Below the pieces are notes generated by a model. The model saw nothing but the letters and a program-made list of their open reading frames with translations, was not told where the DNA came from and searched no databases. This document shows, piece by piece, positions 30,270 through 41,357 of a stretch of DNA of 64,000 bases. Each line of letters opens with the position of its first letter. The first letter of the stretch is position 1. The DNA lies in contig JBHGNT010000002.1 of NCBI GenBank assembly GCA_043228905.1, positions 13,330,001-13,394,000 of the forward strand, in the 5' to 3' direction. Source of the DNA: Azolla caroliniana. Taxonomy: Eukaryota > Polypodiophyta. The translations under genes were made by a program, and so were the position numbers.

Positions 30270-33200
30270 TCACTCCGGCATGGGGTGTCTTACCAGTCCG
30301 ATCCTCTTCCGGCATGCGTCCAGCTTGTCGGGTATCAGCACTTTGGTCAGTATATCTGACCCGTTCTCGGCCGTGTGGATCTTCGTTAGTGCGAACTCTT
30401 GGTCAGCTACTCTTTCCCAGATCCAGTGATACCTCCGTTGGATATCCTTCGTCCGGTAATGGTAGGCCGCATTCTTAGCAAGGTGGATGGCACTTTGACT
30501 GTCGCAGTAGAGTCAGTATTCCTCTTGCCGGATACCGAGCTCTCCGATGAAGTCCTTCATCCATAATATTTCCTTGCCGGCTTCCACAGCCGCCATGTAC
30601 TCCGCCTCTGTGGTTGACAATGCAACCGTCTTCTGCAACCTCAACTGCCACGAAACAGCTCCCCCTGCATATGTCATCACATACCCGGATGTAGACCGGA
30701 TGGTATCCACATCAGCCGACATGTCCGAATCGGTAAAACCGTCCTGTTGAGGTTTTCCGGAGCCGAATCGGAGACACATATTTGAAGTGCCCTTCAAATA
30801 CCGGAGTATCCATTTGACTGCGTTCCAGTGCTCCTTGCCGGGATTACTCATGAACCGGCTTACCACTCCGACTGCATATCCTATATCCGGTCGGGTACAC
30901 ACCATTGTGTACATCAAGCTCCCGACGACAGAGGCATATGGAATCTCCATCATATCCGCCTTCTCTGCTTTCGTCTTCGGGCTTTGCTTACCGGATAGCT
31001 TGCAGTTTGCTGGAAGTGTCGATCCGACCGGTTTCACATCTGACATGTTGAACCGGTGAAGCACCTTTGTCACGTACTTCTCCTGTGACAGGCATAATTG
31101 CTTCTTTGACCGGTCCCGAATGATGTGCATCCCCAGCATCTGTCTTGCCGGACCCAAGTCTTTCATTGAGAAGGTCCGGTTGAGACCCTTCTTCAGCATC
31201 CGTATTTTTACTTGGTCTCGTCCGACGATCAACATGTCATCCACGTACAGGAGGAGTATCAGGAAGTCCCCTCCTTCGAACTTCTTCACAAACACGCAGT
31301 GATCGGCCTGCGTCTTGTGGTACCCTTGATCGGTCATGAAGGAGTCGAACTTCCAGTACCATTGCCGGGGAGCCTGCTTCAGTCCGTACAGCCTCTTCTT
31401 CAACTGGCATACCAGGTGCTCCTTCCCTTTCTCCACAAATCCTTCCGGTTGCTGCATGTAGATCTCCTCTTCGAGGTCGCCGTGAAGGAATGTCGTCTTC
31501 ACGTCCAGCTGCTCTACCTCAAGGTCCATGCTTGCCGCTATACTCAGCACCGTCCGAATGGAGGTCATCTTTACAACCGGGGCAAATATCTTGTCGAAGT
31601 CCACGCCCTTCTTCTGCTGGAACCCCTTCACCACGATCCTGGCTTTGTATCTCGGGGGATTGCCGGCATCTCCCGGTTTCAACTTGTACACCCACTTGTT
31701 TCGGAGTGCCCGCTTTCCTTTCGGCAACTCCACCAATTCGTATGTATGGTTCTCATGCAGGGAATCCATCTCGTCCTGCATGGCACTTAACCATTTTTGG
31801 CTGTGGGTGTCTTCCTTCGCTTCTTCGAAGCTTTCCGGCTCCCCCTCATCGGTCAGCAGAATATGCTCTGCATCCGGAAATCTCCGGGGGGCCCTTCTCT
31901 CTCTGAGAGGATATCTCCGTCTCTGGGCTTTGGTGACCAGCTCTTCCATTTCCTCTTCATCCGAATCCGATTCGGGGTCTTGGCCGGTTCCGGTCTCAGC
32001 TTCCTCTACTTCTTCCTCTGCCGGTTCGGTATCCTCACCGTAACCGGCTGGTTCCCCGAGTGCTAACCGGTTTCTTGCCGGTTGGGTCTGCTCATCGTAG
32101 AGTCTATCCTTACCGGTCAACTCGGAGTTCATTATCTTCTTCTCCGACTCCCAGTCGGCGAGAGTCTTGTCCTCCATGAAGATAATATCTCGACTCCGGA
32201 ATACCTTCTTGTCGACCGGGTCCCACACTCAGTAGCCGAACTCATCGTCACCGTAACCGAGGAATATGCATGGCCGGGTCTTTGGATCTAACTTTCCTCT
32301 CCGGTCCTTTGCTACATGCACGTACGCGAGACACCCGAACACCCTCAGATGCCGGTAGGACACTTCCTTACCGATCCATACTCTCTGTGGCGTGTCTCCA
32401 TCCAAGGGTACTGAGGGTGATCTGTTTATCACATATGTTGCCGTCGACAGTGCCTCAGCCCAAAACTTCTTGGGTAGTTTTGCATGCGCTAGCATACTCC
32501 GGACCCTCTCCATTATGGTCCGGTTCATCCTCTCGGCCAACCCGTTTAGTTCCGGCATCTTCGGCACGGTAAATTCGAGCCGGATTCCCTCCGAGCGGCA
32601 GTACTCCTCGAACTGCCCCCGGTATTCTCCTCCGTTATCTACTCGAACCGCCTTCAGCTTACAGCCGGTTTCTCTTTCCACTCTCGCGTGGAGCTCTTTG
32701 AAGACGGATAACACCTGATCCTTCGTCTTCAACGGTGTGGCCCACAGCTTCCGGTTGTGGTCATCTATGAACGTCACGAAGTACTGCGCTCCGGCATGTG
32801 ACTTCGTGTCTACCTGACACACATCCGTATGCGCCAACTCCAGTGGTGCAATCCATCTCATCGGTGGCCTTGGTCGGAAGGAGGTCCGGTTCTGCTTACC
32901 GGCCAGACAATCAGTGCACTTCTCTAAGTGCACGTTCTTCACTGGAATGAGGTTGTCGTCTGCAAGCCTCTTCATCCCCTTCTCACTCATGTGACACAGC
33001 CTCTTGTGCCACAGCTCACCGTCAGTGTCGGATGCCACGTTCACTTCTTCCAAGCATAACTGGGCATTCATCAGGTATAACGTGTTTACCTTCCGGGCCC
33101 GAGCCACAATCAGGCTCCCTTTGCTGAACTTCATGACACCGTTCCGGATGCCACCCGTGTAACCTTCATCATCTAGCCGACCGGCTGATATCACGTTCAG

Positions 33201-33398
33201 ACGAACTTCCAGAACGTGTCGGACATCCTTCAGCAGCAACTTGCATCCAATTGGTGTTGACAGCCACACGTCTCCTATGCCGACAATTCGGCATGTTCCT
33301 TTGTTCCCCATCCGGACACAGTCGTGGTCACCGGCTGAGTAGGATGAGAAGCATTTCCGATCCGGGGTAAGGTGTAACGATGCTCCAGAGTCTACCAC
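30270..33398 (-). pseudogene. pol of copia E, interrupted by two stop codons
   Basis: Reading the minus strand: protease VDSGASLHLTPD at 33396; pre-integrase LWHKRLCHMSEKG; zinc HHCC and integrase core (AHTDVCQ, FIDDHNRK, ELNGLAERMNRT); RT (NKWVYKLKPG, VEQLDVKTTFLHGDLEEEIYM, catalytic LYVDD); RNase H (TDSDMSADVD, KTVALSTTEAEYMAA) ending at 30270. TGA at 32229-32231 and TGA at 30513-30515 interrupt an otherwise continuous frame of about 1040 codons. Both could come from CGA. It is a full-length but dead polyprotein, unless the stops are read through. Confidence 0.88.
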
Positions 33399-34316
33399 CT
33401 AGGTCATCTCGTCGCCGGCAAGGTTTATTTCACTCTCCTCGGTGATGAGCATCAACTCTTCTTCACTTGCCGCGATTGCCGTCGTTCCCTTCCGGTCCGG
33501 CCCCCTCCGGTCTTTATCGTTCCGGTCCGAGGTTTGCTTCGAACCGGTACCGTCGGTTTCCTTGTCTTTACGGAAATGCCGACAGTTCTTTTGGAAGTGT
33601 CCCGGCTTGCCGCAATAGAAGCAAGTAGGCCTCCCCCTTGACTTTGACCATGTCCCCGACTTCTCCCGGTTCTGGGGACTACGGTTTCTCTGTCTTCCGC
33701 GTTCCGATTCGGTAAGAAGCGCTTTGGAGTCAGAGCTCGTATCTTTGTCTTTCCGACGCGCCTCCTCATCTAGCAAACTCGACTTTACTCTTGCTAGGGA
33801 TAACCGTTTTCCTTCCGGCCCGGCGTTGCCCAAAGTGACAACCAACGTCTCCCAGCTATCCGGGAGGGAACCGAGCAGGAGTAGCGCTAGTACCTCATCG
33901 GCAAGACGTACTTCCAATGACGTTGCCTGGTGTATCAGCCCCTGGAAGGCATTCATATGCTCTGCCATGTTGGAGCCATCTTGGTACCGGAGTCTTACTA
34001 GCTTCCGGAATACCGACACCTGATTGACAGCATTTTTGTTTTGAAACATTATGTCGATCTTCTCCCAGAGCTCATGAGCCTTGCTCTCTTCATTGAAGTT
34101 GTTGTACAAGCTCATGTCGATGAAGCACCGTATGTACGCCGTTGTCTTCATGTGCATCACCTCCCATATCGCGGCGTCGATTTTGTCCAGTCTCTTGTCC
34201 CTGAACTGAACCGGCAGCCAGAGGTCTTTAACCACGAGCATGTCCCTCATCTTCGACTTCCACATTGAATAGTTGGAGTCGGTGAGCTTGAACATGCCGC
34301 CAAACGATTCGTCCAT
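33399..34316 (-). pseudogene. gag of copia E, ending in a premature TAG
   Basis: I start it at the ATG at 34316 (MDESFGGMFKL), just inside the primer site, because the upstream open codons cross into primer site and LTR. It encodes a UBN2-type copia gag (AHELWEKIDIMFQNKNA, LRYQDGSNMAEHMNAF) and a CCHC knuckle CFYCGKPGHFQKNC near 33640-33600. In copia elements gag and pol form one frame. Here TAG at 33399-33401 sits between gag and the protease motif, where copia proteins often have Trp. Confidence 0.85.
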
Positions 34317-34332
34317 TTTCTGTGTCGATTTC

Positions 34333-34344
34333 GCTCTGATACCA
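34333..34344 (-). other. primer-binding site of copia E
   Basis: gctctgatacca on plus is an exact complement of the iMet site, 2 nt from the LTR. Confidence 0.9.
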
Positions 34345-34346
34345 CT

Positions 34347-34623
34347 TGACGGGAACTCAAGGCTCCTTATGTCCAACGCTCGGCCACAACCGAGATTCTT
34401 TACTTACACAGAAAACAGGAAACGGAAAAACACGCGACACAAAAGGAGAGAAGAGGTACACATGAGGTTTATGTGGAAAACCCCAAGCTAGGGGAAAAAC
34501 CACAGCAGCCCACAGGCTGCAAACTGTCACTATGTGGGAATGTACAACAGTGAGTTCACTGAGGCACCGACCTCGTGCTCACAAATCTTCGCCACAGGCG
34601 GCGGTTACAACAGAGGCAACGAC

Positions 34624-34662
<39 letters not shown>

Positions 34663-34959
34663 CACTATTACGTGCTCTCTCTTCTTCTTGCACCAACAAG
34701 GAAAAATGACAACAACACTTCTAAAAGTTTGCCCTAAGTCATATTTATACTAATATGACTTTTCGGCTATTTACAAATATAGCCTTGATGGACTCTCAGA
34801 AACATATTTACGAATATGTCTCTTCATCCGGTTCATACCGGGTCTGCACCATCCGGCTCTCTGTAGCCGGGTACTCCTCTTCCGGTTTCGGCCTCGGCCG
34901 AGATCGTTCGACGGCACTGTTCTTCTCCCTTCCCATCCGGAGGGACCTGTCTCCCAACA
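34347..34959 (-). repeat. 5' LTR of copia E (613 bp)
   Basis: Same ends as 29605-30259. It is shorter because it has one minisatellite unit fewer, although its CT run (34626-34659) is longer. Confidence 0.9.
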
Positions 34960-34964
34960 ACTCT

Positions 34965-35010
34965 CAAGGTGAGTTCACACACTAGACGAAGTTGAGCTTG
35001 ATTCTCAACA
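34965..35010 (-). repeat. 3' LTR of copia F, inner part
   Basis: It continues the LTR from 29604 after insertion of E and ends attctcaaca at 35010, next to the minus-strand purine tract (cgccctctcaagctc). Confidence 0.85.
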
Positions 35011-35328
35011 CGCCCTCTCAAGCTCAAATCGGGTCGGCTTCAAACGGTATTTGAAATCCGCTTTGACTCGTGTTCTGGAATCCACGTTGACTCGCGTCAA
35101 CTCGCATTTATGCGGAGTTGTGGAATCCGTGCTCCAGCTTGCGTTGTGTGTAATTGCGAAGTCTGCGCTTCGGCTTGCGTCTTTCTTCACGGCTTTGCGT
35201 GGTAGATCGGCTCTTTGCGGCTTCGTTGCGTGGTTGCGTAATCCACGCGTTCTTGCGTAGTGTGCGCATTTGCGGAATCCACGCGTTATTGCGTAATGTC
35301 TTCAGTACTCCCCCTCAAGCTTGGCAGG
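35011..35328 (-). other. 3' internal untranslated part of copia F
   Basis: It contains repeats of the type gcgtaatccacgcg / tgcggaatccacg (35090-35300), about 6-8 loose copies, and the purine tract next to the LTR. No gene is seen. Confidence 0.5.
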
Positions 35329-36337
35329 TCAGGTATCGTCAATCCAAGCTCGGTCATGAATTGCCATGGATAGCTTGCCGGCTGCTAAGGCTTTAGTGAA
35401 GATGTCGGTTGTTTGAAGATTGGTGCTAATGTGTTGTAGGTCAACATCGCCAGCTAGAACGCGCTCTCGGATGAAGTGATAGTGCACTTCGATGTGCTTT
35501 GTCCGCGCGTGGAACACCGGGTTCCGAGCCAGATAGATACTACTCATGTTGTCACAGTAAAGGGAAGTCAGATCCTTGATGGGTACACCCAGATCCTTGA
35601 AAATCCTCTTGAGCCATACGGCTTCACATGCAACTACGGTTGCGCCCCTGTATTCCGTCTCCGTACTCGAAAGAGCGACGGTAGGATGCTTCTTGCTACT
35701 CTAGGATATTGCTCCGCTGCCGAGGGAGAAAACAAATCCGGAGGTTGATCTTCTATCAATTTTGTAGCCGGCCCAATCGGCATCTGTGTACCCCTCGAGT
35801 TGTATTGGCATTGCTGTCTTGTAGAGGATGCCGCAATCCATTGTGCCGCTCAGATAGCGTAGAACTCGCTTAGCACAATCCAAGTGAGTATCACGCGGTG
35901 TTTGCATGAATTGGCTAAGGAGACCGACCGGATAACTGAGATCGGGTCGTGTGATCATAAGGTAGATGAGACTCCCGATGAGTTGCCGATACTGAGTCGG
36001 TTCACACGCTTTGGTGCCAGAGTTCGCATCTAGTTTGAGGTTGCGATCGAGCGGGGTTGTCGCGGATTTGCACTCAACCATACCAAACTTGTATAACAAG
36101 TTGAGCATGTAGTGCCGTTGAGAGATCATGATTCCGGCCGGAGTCCGAATTATCTCGATGCCGAGGAAGTAGTGGAGCTCCTTCATGTCCGTCATCTCGA
36201 ACTTGTCGGAAAGGAGGGATTTGACCTTATTGATTTCGACGAGATGCTCACCTCCAATGACTAGGTCATCCACATATAAGATGATGACGATCGGACTTGC
36301 AGAATCGCTTCGTATGTAGAGGGAGTTGTCCGATTTT
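35329..36337 (-). pseudogene. RT C-part and RNase H of copia F
   Basis: The minus strand resumes copia RT at the edge of J: the YVDD-type motif (LYVDDLVIGG) near 36285, HYFLGIEIIRTPAG, SLIYLMITRPDLSYPVG, then RNase H (EGYTDADWAGY, HTRTK-type motif ARTKHIEVHYHF, DIFTKALA). A TAG at about 35701 replaces the Trp expected in AISWSSKK, and a second frame covers 35547-35329. Confidence 0.85.
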
Positions 36338-36769
36338 CGTCACGGACACACCAAGTGCTGACTAAGACGGAGCACAGATGATGAGGCTATGACGGAGCGA
36401 TGATGCGAGGAACTTAAGACGGGGAATGACACAAGAGAATAAAGATAGAGATTAAGATTAAAGAGAGAAGATGGGCAAAACGGGAATACTTGATTGATAT
36501 GTCCATGACTGGTGTTGTTCACCTTGAATTCCTTCAAGGTGAACTCAACTATTTATACTAAGTGGCATGCATACCTGTTGCACGCATGTGATACAATAGA
36601 GCATGTAGGCAGTAGGTACGCATGCATGTGCCAAGTGTAAATAATACAAGGGAGAAATTATGCACAAGATCCTAGCTAAAACCTACAATGAGGAAGTATA
36701 TACATGATTATATGCTAGATGTGTGGTTAACACATAACACTCGATTATAACATTGTCATGTCAAGAGTA
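36338..36769 (-). repeat. LTR copy 1 of J (432 bp)
   Basis: It begins cgtcacggacacacc and shares ggtgttgttcaccttgaat and gcatgcatacctgttgcacg blocks with copy 2. It ends directly at TGTCACGG of copy 2. A related LTR is at 50199-50727. Confidence 0.75.
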
Positions 36770-37124
36770 CTGTCACGGATCATAAGCTCAAGAGACAAGC
36801 AAGAAGATAACCAAATGGACAAGAAAGAAGATAGTATTAAAGGAAAGACTCCATAATTGGTGTTGTTCACCTTGAATTCCTTCAAGGTGATCTCCTCTAT
36901 TTATACTACATGGCATGCATACTTGTTGCACGCATGTGAATCTACAATAGAGCATGTAGGTATGCATGCATGTGCCAAGTGTAAATACTACAAGGGAGCA
37001 ACTATGCACATGATGCTAGCAAAATAATAAGGATCAATTACATACATAACTATGTACTAGATATCTTGGTTAACTCATAATACTAGATTATAACTATGTC
37101 ATGTCAAGAGTTTGAATCTTGACA
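36770..37124 (-). repeat. LTR copy 2 of J (355 bp)
   Basis: It begins TGTCACGGATC and ends tcttgaca beside the minus-strand polypurine tract (ttatcccccctcc on plus). It lacks about 75 bp near its start relative to copy 1. Confidence 0.75.
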
Positions 37125-37129
37125 TTATC

Positions 37130-38460
37130 CCCCCTCCTACGCCGCCTTCCCAAATCGGCTGTTGGTTTGTGGGGATATCGGTGATGAAAATCTTGGACAA
37201 CCTCTGGGGCATTTTGTAAATTTGCCGATGGTTCCCACATGGCCTCGGACATGGGTAACCCCTCCATAGGACGAGGTATTGCAAGTGTCAACAGTGCCAA
37301 CGCGAGTCAAGGATTTGGTCGACCTCGTATTCCTCCCCTGTCGTCAATTGCACAGGTGGTGGTGGTGGGGCCTGACATCCTAGGAGTTGTGAAGTATAAT
37401 GGGGTTCGAGGAGGGAGACATGAAAAACATCGTGAATCCGGAAGTGGGATGGAAGGGCGAGCCGGAAGGCGACGGGATTGATGCACTCGATGATACGGAA
37501 TGGTCCCAACTTCTTGTAATCAAGTTTCGCACATGGACGAGTAGTAGAGATGTGTCGACGTAACAACCAAACCATGTCTCCAACGACAAAGTGTGGAGTG
37601 GAAGATCGATGGCGATCAGCCTGCTTCTTGTATCGTTCACTAGCAAGACTAAGCTCCAAGGATAAATCATGATGTCGTTCTTCCAAAATGCGGGCGCGAT
37701 CCTCCGCCGAAGGGTTCACAGAAGTGGTAGGAAGGGAAATGTTGAAGCGAAGATGTAAACCATAGTTGGCAAAGAAGGGAGTGACACTAGTCGATGCATG
37801 GAGAGAATTATTGTAGGCGAATTCTGCGAGCGAAAGTAAGTTGACCCAATCATCTTGTTGGTAACTAACCGAGCACCGAAGATACTGCTCAAGGATTTGG
37901 TTGACACGCTCCGTTTGCCCGTCAGTTTGGGGGTGATAAGCGGAGGAAAACTTGACAGAGATGCCTAAAGTTTGTAGCAGGTGCTACCAAAAGTGAGAGA
38001 CAAACTGGGGTCCGCGATCCGAGATGACATCATCGGGGAGTCCATGCAAGCATACCACATTGTTGAGTAGTAGATGCACCATTCCTTCTCCGGAAATGGT
38101 TTTGGAGCATGGAGTGAAGTGAGCCATCTTCGTAAACCGATCGACAACGACCAACACCGAGTCATAGCTATTGACCAAGGGTAGATCTGTTATCAGGTCC
38201 ATAGAGATAGAGGCCCAAGGATGACGAGGACATAGAAGCGGCTGTAGTAAGCCATATGGCTGATGATGAATGGCTTTGGAGTGAGCACAAACCTCACAAC
38301 TCTTTATGTATTCTTTGACCAACTTCCATGGTTGTGGCCACCAATACCTCCGAGAGATTAGCTCGAGGGTTTTCGCGACCCCGAAATGACCTGCAAGTGG
38401 GTCATCGTGGCATTCCCGCAACACCCGGGTGCGACATGGGCCCTCCGGGATGTATAAGAG
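37130..38460 (-). pseudogene. integrase and chromodomain of J
   Basis: Zinc domain (RECHDDPLAGHFG; CEVCAHSK), integrase core with SMDLIT and SDRGPQF, a stop TAG at 37984 (CAG expected), then an open stretch 37719-37288 with the GPF module (LGPFRIIEC) and the chromodomain (EEYEVDQILDSR, QYLVLWRGYP) near 37310-37245, the latter after a stop at about 37288. Confidence 0.82.
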
Positions 38461-39132
38461 ATGCGTTATCATCGAATGCCAAGCATGCGGTGCTTGCTTG
38501 AGGCCGTAGAGTGGCTTCTTCAGTCGGCATATAGCCTTCGGATGGGTGCTCGAGTTGAAGCCGGGTGGTTGTATCATGTACACCTCCTCTTCTAATTCGC
38601 CTTGTAGAAAGGCGTTCTTGACGTCCATTTGATGGAGGTGCCACCCTTTGGCCACGACAAGCCCAATTACAGTCCGTACCGTCATCATCTTTGCCACTGG
38701 GGCAAAGGTCTCTTTGTAGTCAACGCCGTGCGTTTGTGCGTAGCCGTTCGCTATGAGTCGCGCTTTGTAGCGGTTGATGGAACCATCGACGTTGCACTTC
38801 ACTTTGTAAATCCATCTACATCCAATCGCCTTTTTGTGTGGTGAGGTGGGAACGAGATCCCATGTCTCGTTCTTGCGTAGTGCCTGCATCTCCTCATTCA
38901 TGGCTTCGATCCATCGCGGATCCTTGGCTGCTTCGGAGAATGTTTTCGGCTCCCATAGTGTTGCTACTTTCATCATAAAGGTGTAATGGTACGCCATATA
39001 ATCGTTGTAGCCAAATCGGCTTACGGGGTTCTTTTCACGGGTGGAGCGGCAGAGTTTTTCATTTGCAGAGATGAGGGCTTTCTTAGCTCTGATTGGTACC
39101 TCGAAACCGCCGAACTCACTAGCAAGTGACAT
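37984..39132 (-). pseudogene. chimeric open frame: copia RT fused to gypsy integrase
   Basis: A single open minus-strand frame of 382 codons. Codons 1-224 are copia: the connection to [31 protein letters not shown] and YGLKQAPHAWHS. From codon 225 (at 38460) it becomes Ty3 integrase: LLYIPEGPCRTR, the HHCC finger and the first two acidic core positions (SMDLIT, VISDRG). The fusion keeps frame. It has no YVDD and no third integrase Glu, so enzymatic activity is not expected. It overlaps both parent annotations. Confidence 0.85.
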
Positions 39133-40540
39133 CCTTCAACCAGGTGGCGACCGACGGGCTTCAAGGGAGTATCCACGGGTTACAATAGCAAAATCCGACG
39201 TGGGAAGCATTTGAAGAAGTGTTAAAGACTCGAGTGAGTGAGTCGACTCATCGTCGTTGAAGCGATCGTCTTCGTATTCTGACATTTTCGCCTTGCTTTT
39301 GTCCATCTTCGGGCTAGGCCGTGATGTGCTTTGATCGCTCAAAGGCTCTTGTGGTCCGCTCAGTCGGATCATGATCGGACTATCTTCGAACATGCGCGTA
39401 AGGCGATCTTCATCCTCTATCTCTTGTTCGGTGGATTCCGGGTCAAGCGGAGTCGGAGTCGGAGTTGTCTCTGGTGCGTACCAAGATGCGGACTCGTCAA
39501 AAACGACGTCTCGACTTACTCGAGATTTTCGAGTTGAGGGGTTGTAGCACTTGTACCCCTTTTGCTCCAGTGAGTATCCTACGAGGATACATTTCTCCGA
39601 CTTCGGGTCGAGTTTTTGATGTTTCTCGTCGGGGATGTGCACGTACGCAATGGAGCTGAATATCCGAACATGTGATAGGTTCGGCATCTTTCCGAAGAAT
39701 CTTTCGTGCGGAGTGACCTCGTGCACGCCGGATGTTGTGCACCGGTTCATTAGGTAGACGGCCGTATTACATCGTTACATCGAGTAACCCTTTGCTCACG
39801 TTCTGCTCCTTCGGAAATGGGTGTCAGTGTTGCTTGCCGAATCTCCTTCTCTTTGAATGTCGGGAGTCCGATGACGACTCCTTTCGATTTCATTGCTTTG
39901 AGTTTGTTGAGATTGATGTGGCCGATTCGCTTATGCCATAGCTCTATGTCGGAGTCGGCTTTCGTGCTTTTCGCGAACATGGCGGATTTCATCTCGTGCG
40001 AATCGAGAATGAACATCCGGCCCTCTCTTCTTCCGCGTGCGATGATTTGGCCTTCTTTTTCGATGAAGCACCCCTTGGTCGAATCGTACTTGCATCCCTT
40101 GCTCAACCATTTGGCCGACCAAGACCAAATTCTTCGTGATGGTGGGAACATGCAAGACATTTTTAATGTATGTTTGCTTACCTCTTTTGTCGAACGGAAC
40201 ATTGCCGATGTGCCAAATCGGGTGCGTAGTGTCATCTCCGGTTTCGACATAACCGGGTCGCTCCGGCTCTCAAAGTTCAAGAAACCATTCTTTATGGGAT
40301 GTCATATGGTTTGAGGCTCCGGAGTCAATAAACCATACGTCCTCCGGATTGAGGGCACTAGTTGAGGTAGAGGCCGACATAGAGTTTGCTCTATGTTTCA
40401 TTATGAACATTCCGCCACAGTCGGAGTTGTATGCATGCATTCCGCTACGATCCTCGTAGTCGGAGTTGTGCCCGCCAAGATGCGAAGTTGTTTCGATCCA
40501 ACTTCTCGGTAGGGAGAGCGCTCCCCATTTGAGTATTCAT
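38461..40540 (-). pseudogene. gag stub, protease/integrase remnants and RT N-part of copia F
   Basis: The gag ATG at 40540 (MNTQMGSALPTEKLD) is followed within about 100 bp by protease-region sequence, so most of gag and its zinc knuckle are deleted. Pre-integrase (LWHKRIGHINLNKL) is open to 39750. The integrase core is deleted between about 39780 and 39750. The frame then resumes at NRCTTSGVHEVTPHE and continues (YVHIPDEKHQKLDPKSEKC) to 39136, and RT starts at 39132. Confidence 0.8.
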
Positions 40541-40684
40541 TACGTCGATTCTTCTTCTTCTTCTCTCTTCGAATGTGAGCTATGTAGCGAAGCTATGTTA
40601 GCGATGAGCCGGTTCTTGGTCGTTGGTGTGGAGCACAACACACGATCACGATGAGGCGAATGAGCTAGATCAAACTACCAAATC

Positions 40685-40696
40685 GCTCTGATACCA
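40685..40696 (-). other. primer-binding site of copia F
   Basis: gctctgatacca on plus, exact complement of the iMet tRNA site, abutting the LTR. Confidence 0.9.
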
Positions 40697-41106
40697 TGTA
40701 AAGAATCAAGAGATGGATTCTTGTGAAGCAGAATATATGTGTGTCATGTGCGTGTGTGCGTGCGTGTGCGTGTGCGTGCGCGTGTGCGTGCGTGTGTGTG
40801 TGTGAGAGAGAGAGACAGAGTATACGCAAGGTAGATTGTATTAACAAAGGAGAAAGACTCAACATTTTACAAAGAGGGAGGAGGGTGCTTTATATAGTCA
40901 CCCTCTCTCTTCATTAACTACAAGACTCATGGAGCATGGGGAATGTGAAAGCTCATAAGTTATGTGTCATAGAATCATATTCTATGACTCATACTAAATG
41001 CTAGAATACAAAGTGGTGACTTAATGGTGACTCTTGACCGTTGGAGTGTCTATTCACTCTCAAGGTGAGTTCACATACTAGACCAAGTTGAGCTTGATTC
41101 TCAACA
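40697..41106 (-). repeat. 5' LTR of copia F (410 bp)
   Basis: It runs from TGTAAAGAATC to attctcaaca. A TG/CG dinucleotide tract at 40739-40805 is about 30 bp longer than in the other LTR, which explains the length difference. Minus-strand TATA: tatataaagcacc near 40886-40900. Confidence 0.88.
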
Positions 41107-41111
41107 CTCAC

Positions 41112-41357
41112 GTATCTCTCTCTCTTTTGATCTCTTAAACCCCTCGGTCTAAGACCCCCGTGGTCCCAGCTTAGTTTCTCCCGTGTGAGAGGAAATACAC
41201 GAGAGCGGTGGTATGGGATGCCGATCAAGGCTCGAGTTCGTCTCGATCCCTTCGCTCAGGGGTGGTCGAGTGGATCGACACCCTTTTTTCTCTCTCTCCT
41301 TTCTTATTTATCTATCTAACATCCTTATCTCATGCTTACATTAGATCATATCTCTAA
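41112..41357 (+). repeat. LTR fragment related to chromovirus B
   Basis: The region from gcggtggtatgggatgccg to tatctctaatag follows the last 170 bp of the LTR of B (9520-9662) with indels. The upstream 80 bp is unlike B. No internal region is attached, so it is a truncated LTR. Confidence 0.65.

Larger units (their letters stand above)
29605..34959 (-). mobile_element. copia element E, full-length, inserted in LTR of F
   Basis: Two LTRs (29605-30259 and 34347-34959), target duplication actct (29600-29604 and 34960-34964) and primer site gctctgatacca at 34333-34344. A minus-strand gag-pol runs in one frame from 34316 to 30270 with no frameshift but three in-frame stops. The purine tract lies next to the left LTR. 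Copia D is a deletion derivative of the same family. Confidence 0.92.
36338..38460 (-). mobile_element. chromovirus fragment J inside copia F RT
   Basis: On the minus strand: integrase from the zinc-domain region onward with a chromodomain (38460-37130), a purine tract, then two LTR copies in tandem (37124-36770 and 36769-36338). No 5' LTR, gag or RT is present. It replaces a few codons of the copia RT between AWHS and SLYIR rather than showing a target duplication. Confidence 0.8.
29273..41106 (-). mobile_element. copia element F, interrupted by E and J
   Basis: A minus-strand copia element with target duplication ctcac at 29268-29272 and 41107-41111. The 3' LTR is split by copia E. The RT is disrupted by chromovirus fragment J. 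Gag and the integrase core have internal deletions. It can no longer move by itself. Confidence 0.88.

Noticed and set aside
30270-33401. Use of an altered genetic code or stop readthrough to explain TGA/TAG in E
   Set aside because: Intact element H and the host gene use standard stops, and the stops fit C-to-T decay; readthrough remains only a remote option for the gag/pol TAG.
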